Source: Flavivirga amylovorans
GTDB lineage: Bacteria; Bacteroidota; Bacteroidia; Flavobacteriales; Flavobacteriaceae
Assembly (NCBI RefSeq): GCF_030540875.1
Contig: NZ_JAUOEM010000003.1
Coordinates: 496,001 to 560,000, forward strand
Direction: 5' to 3'
Length of the DNA stretch: 64,000 bases
In this document: one piece after another, positions 1 through 8,145 of the stretch
Numbering within the stretch: position 1 is the stretch's first letter
Layout: the number at the start of each line of letters is the position of its first letter
The notes under the pieces: model-generated
Seen by the model: the letters and a program-made list of their open reading frames with translations, nothing else
What the model was told of the DNA's origin: nothing
Databases searched by the model: none
Translations under genes and position numbers: made by a program

Positions 1-29
1 CCATTACTAATTTAAAAATAGATTAGATA

Positions 30-626
30 ATGATCCTTAAACGTAGTTTTGATGTTGTTTTTTCTATATTAGGATTATTAATCCTCTCCCCTTTTTTAAT
101 ACTAATAGCTCTTTTAATTAAATTAGATTCAAAAGGTTCTGTTCTTTTTGTTCAAGGGCGTGTTGGCAAAAATAATATAGATTTCAATATTTTTAAGTTT
201 CGTACTATGCACGTGCAATCTCAAAATAAAGGATTGCTTACTTTAGGAAATAATGATTCCAGAATAACCAAAGTAGGCTATTTTTTAAGACGCTATAAAA
301 TTGATGAATTTCCTCAGCTTATAAATATTTTAAAAGGAGATATGAGTTTTGTAGGGCCTAGACCAGAATTAAGGTATTATGTGAATTTTTATAATGAAGA
401 TGATATGCGGATTTTTTCTGTCAGACCAGGTATTACAGGGTTAGCTTCGCTAAAATACAGGAATGAGGTAGAGCTTTTAAAAGCAGCAGAAGACCCTGAA
501 GATTTCTTCATTAATACCATTATTCCAGATAAATTAAAATACAATAAAGAATATATTAGAAAACAAACCTTCTTTTTTGATTTGAAACTTATATGTATTA
601 CCATTATTAAGGTTATTACTAAATAG
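30..626 (+). CDS. Polyprenyl-phosphate sugar phosphotransferase (bacterial sugar transferase family)
   Basis: Transfers a sugar-1-phosphate from a UDP-sugar to undecaprenyl phosphate at the inner face of the cytoplasmic membrane, starting a repeat unit. The protein is 198 aa, the size of minimal PglC-type enzymes. A single N-terminal hydrophobic hairpin (about residues 5-30) follows the family pattern KRxFD. Core motifs are present: KFRTM (56-60), the catalytic Asp-Glu pair in DEFPQL (92-97), FVGPRPE (107-113) and RPGITG (132-137). It is followed after about 105 bp by a CapD-like dehydratase, so it may initiate with the sugar made there. It is probably the right-hand end of a locus lying outside the window. 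Family certain; sugar specificity unknown. Confidence 0.93.
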   Translation: MILKRSFDVVFSILGLLILSPFLILIALLIKLDSKGSVLFVQGRVGKNNIDFNIFKFRTMHVQSQNKGLLTLGNNDSRITKVGYFLRRYKIDEFPQLINILKGDMSFVGPRPELRYYVNFYNEDDMRIFSVRPGITGLASLKYRNEVELLKAAEDPEDFFINTIIPDKLKYNKEYIRKQTFFFDLKLICITIIKVITK

Positions 627-654
627 TTGAATGAGATCTGCTTTTTTCAATGTA

Positions 655-685
655 TTTGGCATAAAACTTTATTATTCATACTTTG
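655..685 (+). promoter_or_regulatory. Candidate Bacteroidota-type promoter for the short CapD-like gene
   Basis: A TTTG box (655-658) lies 20 bp upstream of TACTTTG (679-685), close to the Bacteroidota sigma consensus TTTG / TAnnTTTG with the usual spacing. The -7 box has one base fewer between TA and TTTG. Transcription would start near 692, about 40 bp before the ATG at 732. Prediction from sequence only. Confidence 0.4.
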
Positions 686-731
686 CAAGTATAACCTAAA
701 AACACACACATTTAAGTGAAGTTAAAGCCAA

Positions 732-1793
732 ATGAATAAATCTACCTCTAATTATATAGATCAATTATTAATTGAATCAGGTTTATTTCCTACTAAAAAA
801 GCACCACAAAGGCCTTTAAATAATTTTGACTTTTCTAATGAAACTATTTTAATTACTGGAGCCGCAGGTTCTGTAGGGAGTGAACTCTCAAAACAATTAT
901 TAGCATGCGACTATAAAAAACTTATTCTTGTTGATGTTGCAGAATCACCGCTTTATGATCTTATAAATGACTTAAAACTTGAAAACATTACCACGGTTGA
1001 TTTCTTCCTTCTAAATATTACAGACGAAGAAACATTAAGACACCTTTTTGAAACTTATAAACCTACACTTATTTTCCATACTGCAGCTTATAAGCATGTG
1101 CCTTTAATGGAAAAAATCCCTTATGAAGCAGTCAAACTTAATGTTTTTGGAACAAAAATACTAGCCGATTTATCTATGGAATATAATGTTAAAAAATTCA
1201 TCTTTATTTCTACAGATAAAGCGGTGAATCCTATAGGTATTATGGGAATGTCTAAACGTGTTGCTGAAAGTTATTTATCAACTAAATCAACGACCAGATT
1301 TATTATTACTCGATTCGGTAATATATTAGGATCTAACGGATCCGTTTTACTCCTTTTTAAAAAGCAAATAGAATTAGGTGTCCCCCTTACAGTAACAGAC
1401 AACGATATTTCTCGTTATTTTATTAATAAAAGAAAAGCTTGTAGCCTAATATTGGAAGTTGCTACATTAAATAGTAAAGAAAGTAATATTTACACTTTTA
1501 ATATGGGGCAACCCATCAAAATAATAGATTTAGCAGAAAGACTGGCTTCTTTTTACAATAGTATTCAAACAAAAATTGAAATAAAAATTACTGAATTACG
1601 TCCAGGAGAAAAACTTCATGAGCATCTTATTTCAAAAAATGAAATATTAATACCAACTAAAAATAAAGATATTTTATTAGTGCAATCAAAAAATAATTTT
1701 AAAACTAAAAGGAGTGACTTTTCAGAATTAACAAGTGTCAATCCAAGTATGTCAAATTCTGAAATCAAATCTATTTTAGAAAAATATATCTGA
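732..1793 (+). CDS. Short CapD-like nucleotide-sugar 4,6-dehydratase/epimerase (soluble form)
   Basis: Extended short-chain dehydrogenase of the CapD/FlaA1/WbpM group, expected to act on a UDP-HexNAc. It corresponds to the C-terminal catalytic half of the 646-aa membrane CapD protein encoded at 8146-10086 but lacks the four membrane helices and the first Rossmann domain. The NAD(P) motif TGAAGSVGSE is at 42-51 and STDKAVNP at 160-167. The catalytic-lysine motif is MGMSKR (171-176) instead of the MGATKR of the longer paralogue, and the family motif YFMTIPEA has become YFINKRKA (229-236). The core fold is intact, so it may be active with altered substrate choice or be decaying. Its stop lies 1 bp from the stop of the convergent proline dehydrogenase gene. 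Confidence 0.85.
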   Translation: MNKSTSNYIDQLLIESGLFPTKKAPQRPLNNFDFSNETILITGAAGSVGSELSKQLLACDYKKLILVDVAESPLYDLINDLKLENITTVDFFLLNITDEETLRHLFETYKPTLIFHTAAYKHVPLMEKIPYEAVKLNVFGTKILADLSMEYNVKKFIFISTDKAVNPIGIMGMSKRVAESYLSTKSTTRFIITRFGNILGSNGSVLLLFKKQIELGVPLTVTDNDISRYFINKRKACSLILEVATLNSKESNIYTFNMGQPIKIIDLAERLASFYNSIQTKIEIKITELRPGEKLHEHLISKNEILIPTKNKDILLVQSKNNFKTKRSDFSELTSVNPSMSNSEIKSILEKYI

Positions 1794-1794
1794 A

Positions 1795-2970
1795 TTATAA
1801 TGTTTTCCGACGCTTCTTTTCTTTAGTTAAAAGTGACAATTCTCTGCCTGTTTGACCAGCAACAGATGTATTCTCTTCTGCTCTTCTAATTAAATAAGGC
1901 ATAACATCTTTTACAGGTCCAAACGGAATATATTTAGCAACATTATAGCCTTTGTCTGCTAAATTAAAACTGATATGATCACTCATACCATATAATTGAC
2001 CAAACCAAATACGACTATCATTGTTTTTTAAATTGTTACTTGCCATTAATTGCATTAACAAATATGAACTGTTTTCATTATGAGTTCCAGCAAATAAAGA
2101 CATACAATCTAAGTTTTCAATCATATAAAGTAATGCCTTGTCAAAATTCTCATCTGTAGCTTCTTTATTTATGCAAATAGGCGATTTGTATCCTTTTTCG
2201 TCAGCCCTATCGTTCTCTTTTTCCATGTAAGCACCGCGAACCAATTTATAGCCAAGAAAATAATTGCCTTTCTTTGCTTTTTGATGCTCATTCTCTAAAA
2301 AGGTCAATCTATCGTGTCTATACATCTGCAATGTGTTGTATACTATAGGTTTTTCTGTATTGTACTTTTGCATCATTTTTGTGACTAATTCATCCGCCGC
2401 ACCTTGCATCCAACTTTCTTCAGCATCAATTAATACAGCAACATCATTGTCCTTAGCTTTTTTACAAACAACATCAAATCTATTAACAACATTAGCCCAT
2501 TCTTCCTGTTCCTTTTTAGTTAAGGCTTCTCGACTACCAATTTTCTCATATAAATCCAACCTACCAAAGCCTGTTGGTTTAAATACAGCAATAGGAATTG
2601 CATCAATATCTTTAGCGAAATCAATGATTTTAAGTATTGTATTCGTAGCTGAGTCAAATTCCTTCTCGCTTTCTTTACCCTCTACGGAATAATCTAAAAC
2701 TGAACTTACTCCTTTTAAATACATCTTATCGATTACTGGTAAGCAATCTTCTTCATTTACACCACCGCAAAAATGATCAAATACTGTAGAACGAATTAAG
2801 CCTTCAATTGGTAAATTAGCCTTAATAGCAAAATTCGTTGCGGCTGTTCCTATCCTGACTAAAGGTTGAATAGATATCATTTTAAATAAAAAATAAGCGC
2901 GTTCTAATTCAGAATCATTCTTTAGTGAGAATGCAATTTCTGTGTTGTCAAATATTCGATCTGTACTCAT
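1795..2970 (-). CDS. Proline dehydrogenase (monofunctional, FAD-dependent)
   Basis: Oxidises L-proline to delta-1-pyrroline-5-carboxylate with FAD and passes electrons to the quinone pool. At 391 aa this is the stand-alone PRODH barrel, without the P5C dehydrogenase part of bifunctional PutA. Family motifs are clear: LDYSVEG (92-98), KLVRGAY (242-248), FAGTHN (293-298), FGQLYGMSD (323-331) and the substrate-binding YLIRRAEEN (359-367). The C-terminus ends in a basic tail (KEKKRRK). It is transcribed divergently from aroB across a 134-bp gap. This is a metabolic gene unrelated to the polysaccharide genes around it. Confidence 0.96.
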   Translation of the reverse strand: MSTDRIFDNTEIAFSLKNDSELERAYFLFKMISIQPLVRIGTAATNFAIKANLPIEGLIRSTVFDHFCGGVNEEDCLPVIDKMYLKGVSSVLDYSVEGKESEKEFDSATNTILKIIDFAKDIDAIPIAVFKPTGFGRLDLYEKIGSREALTKKEQEEWANVVNRFDVVCKKAKDNDVAVLIDAEESWMQGAADELVTKMMQKYNTEKPIVYNTLQMYRHDRLTFLENEHQKAKKGNYFLGYKLVRGAYMEKENDRADEKGYKSPICINKEATDENFDKALLYMIENLDCMSLFAGTHNENSSYLLMQLMASNNLKNNDSRIWFGQLYGMSDHISFNLADKGYNVAKYIPFGPVKDVMPYLIRRAEENTSVAGQTGRELSLLTKEKKRRKTL

Positions 2971-3018
2971 GCAAAAAATTTGTGTAAATATAATTATATC
3001 CCCACTTCCTTTTATATA

Positions 3019-3057
3019 AAATACTATTATTTTATATGTGAAATACTATCATTTTAT
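3019..3057. repeat. Two tandem 17-bp direct repeats between divergent genes
   Basis: AAATACTATTATTTTAT (3019-3035) is repeated with one mismatch at 3041-3057, giving a 22-bp period, about two helical turns. It lies in the 134-bp gap between the divergent proline dehydrogenase and aroB genes. Such spacing would suit a dimeric regulator binding one face of the DNA, but AT-rich chance repetition cannot be excluded. Confidence 0.5.
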
Positions 3058-3104
3058 GTAAAATCTCCTTAATTTCACCAACTTTAAAACACAATAATTA
3101 TTTC

Positions 3105-4172
3105 ATGGATTCAATTATCACAAATGAGTGTACAATTCATTTTAATGGCGCTTGTTATGAGCCTTTAAATAAGCATATTAAAGACAATAATTTTTCTAAG
3201 GTATTTATTTTAGTTGATGAAAATACGCATCAATATTGTTTGCCTTACTTTTTAGAAAGATTAGAAACGGATATTGTTATTGAAATTATTGAAATTGAAT
3301 CTGGAGAGGTCAATAAAACAATAGATACTTGTGTAGGTGTTTGGAATACACTTTCAGAATTGGATGCAGATAGAAAAAGTTTACTTATAAATATTGGAGG
3401 AGGTGTTATTACAGATTTAGGTGGTTTTGTTGCTTGTACTTTTAAAAGAGGTATCTCATATATTAACATACCTACTACCCTACTATCCATGGTTGATGCA
3501 TCTGTTGGAGGGAAAACTGGAGTTGATTTAGGACATCTTAAAAACCAAATTGGTGTTATTAGTAATGCCGATTTAGTACTAATTGATACTAAATTTTTGA
3601 ACACTTTACCTCAAAACCAAATGCGTTCTGGCTTAGCCGAAATGCTAAAACACGGTTTAATTAGTGATGAAGCTTATTGGGATAAATTTAAGGATTTATC
3701 AAAATTAAATTTAGACGACCTAGATGTTTTAATTTACGAATCTGTATTAATTAAAAAAAACGTTGTTGAAAATGATCCTTTTGAAGACAACCAACGTAAA
3801 ACTCTAAACTTTGGCCATACTCTTGGTCATGCTATAGAATCTTATTTTTTAAGTAATCCAAACAAAGCAGCGTTGTTACATGGAGAGGCTATTATTATAG
3901 GTATGATTTTAGCATGCTATATTTCTACCAAACTAGCAGGTTTTCCAAAGCAAACAACAATAGACATTAAAAATTTATTTATTAGTTATTATGGTAAAGT
4001 AAAAATTGATGAAAACGAATATCCTGCTATAATAGAATTGCTTAAATATGATAAGAAAAACAATCATGGGAATATCAATTTTGTACTTTTAGAATCTATT
4101 GGTACGCCCAAAATTGATTGTTTGGTTGATGACAAAATAATAGTAGATGCTTTTCATTTTTATGACAACTAA
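3105..4172 (+). CDS. aroB: 3-dehydroquinate synthase
   Basis: Converts DAHP to 3-dehydroquinate in the shikimate pathway, using NAD and a divalent metal. It is 355 aa, normal for AroB. The nucleotide-binding stretch GGGVITDLGGFVA (98-110), PTTLLSMVDASVGGKTG (123-139), the metal-ligand region GLAEMLKHG (176-184), GHTLGHAIES (237-246) and HGE (259-261) are all present. The first ATG of the frame gives the expected N-terminus. The enzyme is a housekeeping one; the gene lies only about 30 bp upstream of the PHP phosphatase gene and may be cotranscribed with it. Confidence 0.97.
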   Translation: MDSIITNECTIHFNGACYEPLNKHIKDNNFSKVFILVDENTHQYCLPYFLERLETDIVIEIIEIESGEVNKTIDTCVGVWNTLSELDADRKSLLINIGGGVITDLGGFVACTFKRGISYINIPTTLLSMVDASVGGKTGVDLGHLKNQIGVISNADLVLIDTKFLNTLPQNQMRSGLAEMLKHGLISDEAYWDKFKDLSKLNLDDLDVLIYESVLIKKNVVENDPFEDNQRKTLNFGHTLGHAIESYFLSNPNKAALLHGEAIIIGMILACYISTKLAGFPKQTTIDIKNLFISYYGKVKIDENEYPAIIELLKYDKKNNHGNINFVLLESIGTPKIDCLVDDKIIVDAFHFYDN

Positions 4173-4203
4173 AAATTAATTTAATATAATTTGCAACGTA
4201 TAA

Positions 4204-4950
4204 ATGTTTCATTTTTTTTCTAAGAAACTATTTTTAAAAGATTTATTAGAAGATTTTGTAGATATCCATAATCACATTCTTCCTGGGATTGATGATGGAG
4301 CAAAGACTATTGAGGACTCTTTACTTTTATTGAAAAAAATGAAAGCATTGGGAATAAAACAATTTATTCCTACACCCCATATCATGCAGGGTTTTTATCC
4401 TAATACAGATGAAACTATTGGAAGTGCTTATCAAATACTATTAGGAGCCTTAACGTCTAAATTACTTGATGATATTACGGTAAATCCGGCTGCAGAATAT
4501 ATGCTCGACAGTAATTTTGAAAGTTTATTAGAAAACAGAAACTTATTTACTTTAAAAAGAGACTACGTACTTATCGAAATGTCATATTTTCAAGCACCTC
4601 TAAATTTAGAAGACACTATTTTTAAAATTAAAACACAAGGATATATTCCTGTTTTAGCACACCCTGAGCGCTATTCGTTTTATCATAACAATTTAGAATA
4701 CTACAAAAAATTAAAACAATTAGGATGTTTTTTTCAGCTTAACTTGTTGTCACTTAGTAATCATTATGGGAAAAACGTTGAAAAAACGGCTAACTATTTA
4801 ATTGAAGAGCAATTAATTGATTTTGTTGGCACAGATATTCACAACGAAGGTCATATAGATAAATTATCTAATTTAGTATTAAATAAGAAAATCGTTAAAA
4901 GCCTTGATGAAATAATAGAGAATACAAACCGAACATTCTCAGTTATTTAA
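4204..4950 (+). CDS. PHP-type tyrosine-protein phosphatase (CpsB/YwqE family)
   Basis: Metal-dependent protein-tyrosine phosphatase of the polymerase-and-histidinol-phosphatase (PHP) fold, expected to dephosphorylate the tyrosine-rich tail of the Wzc-like kinase encoded opposite it. It is 248 aa. Metal-binding motifs run in the normal order: DIHNHILPGIDDGA (20-33), TPHIMQG (57-63), AHPERY (152-157) and GTDIHN (209-214). No signal peptide is seen, so it acts in the cytoplasm. Its stop codon overlaps the stop of the convergent kinase gene by 4 bp. The pairing with a BY-kinase is the classical arrangement in capsule loci, which makes the assignment strong. Confidence 0.92.
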   Translation: MFHFFSKKLFLKDLLEDFVDIHNHILPGIDDGAKTIEDSLLLLKKMKALGIKQFIPTPHIMQGFYPNTDETIGSAYQILLGALTSKLLDDITVNPAAEYMLDSNFESLLENRNLFTLKRDYVLIEMSYFQAPLNLEDTIFKIKTQGYIPVLAHPERYSFYHNNLEYYKKLKQLGCFFQLNLLSLSNHYGKNVEKTANYLIEEQLIDFVGTDIHNEGHIDKLSNLVLNKKIVKSLDEIIENTNRTFSVI

Positions 4951-7322
4951 GCTTTTCTTCTAAAAAAACCTTTTTTTTCTGGAGCTCCGTAGTAACCGTA
5001 TTTTGCTCCATACCCAAAGTTTGATTGTTTTACATCATTAACAACAAGCATCATTCCATTAAGTTTATTTTCTGCATGCAATTCTTTCGCAAAATTCAAT
5101 ATACGTTTTTCGGTGTAATCTGCTCTTGTTAAATAAATTGTATGACCTGCATATTCACTTATTAATAAAGTGTCTGTAACAAGCATGGATGGAGCTGTAT
5201 CGACTATAACATAATCATATTGATCAGACACAGTATCAAATAAATCTTTTATTCTGTCATTCATTAATAACTCTGCTGGGTTAGGCGGTACTTTTCCTGA
5301 AAGTAAAATATCTATATTTATTCCATTAATGTCATAGGTATTAATAGTTTCTCCAACTATTATAGATTTATCAACTAAGAATTCAGTGAGCCCAATTTTT
5401 GAATGTTTTTTTTCCTTTTTATTATTAATTGCAGAATAAATTTGAGGGTTTCTAATATCTGCACCAAGCAGTAAAACTCTTTTGCCTGTATTTACTAGTG
5501 TAAGAGCCATATTTAAACTGAAGAAAGATTTTCCTTCTCCATTAATAGTTGATGTTACGAAAATGACGTTCTCGTAATCTTTAACTTCTCTACCCCTTTT
5601 TACATAATCAAAGTTCGTTCTTATTATTCTAAATGACTCAGATAAGATAGATCTGTCATTACGTTCTACTAAAGTGTCGCCATTTCTTTTTACTCTTGGA
5701 ACTTCTCCTAATACAGTTATATTTTTAATTTCTCTTTCTAAATCTTCTTTATTATGAATCTTAGTATCTAATAAATATCTTATATATATTAATAAAAAAG
5801 GTATTATAAGTCCCAAAAATAATGCTGCAATGTATGTAATTTGCCTATTTGGGGATATGGGACCTCCGTTACTGTTATATGCTTCATCAATTATTTTTGC
5901 TGTTGGAGAAGTCGCTGTTAAAGATATGGTAGCTTCTTCTCTTTTTTCTAATAAATATAAATATAGTGATTCTTTAATACCTTGCTTTCTTTCAATAGAT
6001 CTTAGTTTACGTTCTTGACCTGGGACAGAGAATATTTTGGAATTTATCCTTTTTGATTGGTTTTCTAAGCTACCTATTTGTATTCTAAGTGATTTACTTG
6101 AATTATTAATACTTTGTTGTAGATTTTGTCTTATGCTTCCTAAAGTTTGGTCTAATTCTACAACAATAGGGTTTTGTTCTCCTGCACTTTTTAAAAGTGT
6201 TTTTCTTCTTTCAAGTAACTCATTATATCTAGATGAAAGTTGGCTAATAGATGCATCCCCCAAGCCTAAATTAGCAGGGATAGCTTCGTACTTATCCTCA
6301 CCTAATGACTCTTTCATATAATTTAATTGATTCAATTGCATTTTGGAGGCATCCAATTGTTGCTCATTTAATACACTTGAATTTAAAAACTGACCAGCTT
6401 CAGAAGCGACATCAGTTATCTTATTTCCTGTTTTAAACTTTACAATACTATCATCAACATTAACTAAGTCTGAGGCTATTAATTCAACACGCTTATTAAT
6501 AAAATCGGCTGTGTTTTTTGATATTTCATTTTTCTTCTGAATAGTGGAAATATTATACTCATCAATCAGAGTATTTACAATATCTTTAGCTTTTTGTATA
6601 ACAGGGTCAGTTATACTAACACTAACAACTTTTGATGATTGACCTGTTGGTAATATAGAAATTCTGTATTTAAGAGATTCTGCTAATGTTTCTAAAGGCG
6701 TTATTTTTACTCTGATGCTGCTCCCTATGTAGCCTTTTATGTTTTTTTCTGTAGGTGTAATTATAAGACCACCAAAAAAAGTAGGAATTGTTTCTCCAAA
6801 AGTATATTTTTTTGGAGGGTCTTCTTCGCTAATTTTAAAATTAAAATGTGTAACAGAAAGAATTTCAGTGTAAAAATTAAAATTAGTCGTATTAATAATT
6901 GAATCCGATTCAATAAAATTTACGACTATTGGAGATGTTTTATAAAGTTCAAATTCGTTAACTCTTCCTTTTGAAAAATAGTTAATGTTTAGATGTAATC
7001 TTTTAACAATATTTCTTAAGAAACTTCTAGATTGAATGACTTGTATTTCATCTTCAACCATCGCATCTTCTTTTTCAGAAAAAATAGATAGATCTTTTAA
7101 AGCCCCTGCAGAAGATGCATCTTTATCATCTAAAAGCATTATTTTGGCAGTTGCACGATATTGTGGCATGGTATATCTTAAATGTAAAAAAGCTAAACCT
7201 AAGCATATAATACAGCTAAATACAAACCATTTCCATTGCTTTAAATATACAAAAAGAGTTTTTTTTAGATTAAAATCTTCGGAAGTATTATCAGATAAGT
7301 TTCTATTGTCAACTAAAGCCAT
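4947..7322 (-). CDS. wzc: Wzc-like polysaccharide copolymerase / tyrosine autokinase
   Basis: Inner-membrane BY-kinase that controls polymer length and export with the Wza-like channel. Architecture over 791 aa: cytoplasmic start, TM1 (about 32-49), long periplasmic Wzz/GNVR-type region with helical segments, TM2 (495-514), then a cytoplasmic P-loop kinase. Walker A is NGEGKS (594-599) and Walker B is VIVDTAPS (705-712). Walker A-prime reads LLGADIRNP, where the more usual form is LLIDADxRxP. A tyrosine cluster (Tyr771, 775, 777, 778) near the C-terminus is the autophosphorylation site and probable phosphatase substrate. It is the last gene of a minus-strand operon with DegT, CapD and wza, only 7 bp after wza. 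Confidence 0.95.
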   Translation of the reverse strand: MALVDNRNLSDNTSEDFNLKKTLFVYLKQWKWFVFSCIICLGLAFLHLRYTMPQYRATAKIMLLDDKDASSAGALKDLSIFSEKEDAMVEDEIQVIQSRSFLRNIVKRLHLNINYFSKGRVNEFELYKTSPIVVNFIESDSIINTTNFNFYTEILSVTHFNFKISEEDPPKKYTFGETIPTFFGGLIITPTEKNIKGYIGSSIRVKITPLETLAESLKYRISILPTGQSSKVVSVSITDPVIQKAKDIVNTLIDEYNISTIQKKNEISKNTADFINKRVELIASDLVNVDDSIVKFKTGNKITDVASEAGQFLNSSVLNEQQLDASKMQLNQLNYMKESLGEDKYEAIPANLGLGDASISQLSSRYNELLERRKTLLKSAGEQNPIVVELDQTLGSIRQNLQQSINNSSKSLRIQIGSLENQSKRINSKIFSVPGQERKLRSIERKQGIKESLYLYLLEKREEATISLTATSPTAKIIDEAYNSNGGPISPNRQITYIAALFLGLIIPFLLIYIRYLLDTKIHNKEDLEREIKNITVLGEVPRVKRNGDTLVERNDRSILSESFRIIRTNFDYVKRGREVKDYENVIFVTSTINGEGKSFFSLNMALTLVNTGKRVLLLGADIRNPQIYSAINNKKEKKHSKIGLTEFLVDKSIIVGETINTYDINGINIDILLSGKVPPNPAELLMNDRIKDLFDTVSDQYDYVIVDTAPSMLVTDTLLISEYAGHTIYLTRADYTEKRILNFAKELHAENKLNGMMLVVNDVKQSNFGYGAKYGYYGAPEKKGFFRRKA

Positions 7323-7329
7323 GTTGATT

Positions 7330-8103
7330 CTAATTTCTAGTAATTAATAAGAGGGTTGTAGTTATAAGAAATGATGCTATTGAAATTAGTGTTCCAATTC
7401 TTGCATCTCCAGAAGCTCCACTTATAGCTGAGTTGTTAGGCTCAACATATACGTAATCATTTTGTGTTAAATAATACACAGGGGAATTAAAAACCTCTTT
7501 ATTAGTCAAATCAATTCTTGTATAGGTTTTTGTACCATTAAAATCTCTAACTATCAATATATTGTCTCTTCTACCTTTTATAGTTAAATCCCCAGCCATA
7601 CCAAGTGCTTCTAAAATAGATATTCTTTCTCCAGTAACAGGGTAAACACCAGGGTTATTAACCTCACCTGCTACAGTTACTCTGAAATTTAGAACACGGA
7701 AAATAATTACAGGATCCTTTAATAGCTTACCTTCTGCAAATTTCTTCTTAAATAAAGCTTTCGCTTCCTCAACAGTAAGACCTAATAATTTTATTTTACC
7801 TAAAACAGGATAATCTATGTTTCCTTCTGCATCAATTAAATAATCTATTAAGTCTCCCCCTGCTCCAGCAGACCTAATTAGGTTGTACGGTTGTGTGACA
7901 GTTGGATCTAAAGTGGACACATAAATACTTACAACATCACCAATTTTAAGCTTGGCTGTAAAGGTATCTGTATCAACAATAGTTTCAAAATTTTTGGCGT
8001 TTTGAAAGTAAACAACATCTTGTTTTGATGCGCATGAAGTTAAAACTATACTAATTACTATACCAACAATAAATAATTTACTTTTTATAAGTGATATGAT
8101 CAT
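7330..8103 (-). CDS. wza: Wza-like polysaccharide export lipoprotein (OPX family)
   Basis: Forms, or contributes to, the outer-membrane export channel for the capsule. A lipoprotein signal peptide ends in LTSC with the lipidated Cys at position 24. The Poly_export domain follows (about 48-130), then a SLBB-type beta-grasp domain (about 140-190, with VAGEVNNPGVYPV). A hydrophobic C-terminal helix (236-254) ends the 257-aa protein, as is common in Bacteroidota members of the family that are shorter than E. coli Wza. It sits directly upstream of the wzc-like gene and is transcribed with it. Family assignment is firm; whether it alone forms the pore is not known. Confidence 0.94.
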   Translation of the reverse strand: MIISLIKSKLFIVGIVISIVLTSCASKQDVVYFQNAKNFETIVDTDTFTAKLKIGDVVSIYVSTLDPTVTQPYNLIRSAGAGGDLIDYLIDAEGNIDYPVLGKIKLLGLTVEEAKALFKKKFAEGKLLKDPVIIFRVLNFRVTVAGEVNNPGVYPVTGERISILEALGMAGDLTIKGRRDNILIVRDFNGTKTYTRIDLTNKEVFNSPVYYLTQNDYVYVEPNNSAISGASGDARIGTLISIASFLITTTLLLITRN

Positions 8104-8145
8104 TTTTAATATTATTTGGGGAAAATAGTGAAATAAAATAGTTAA

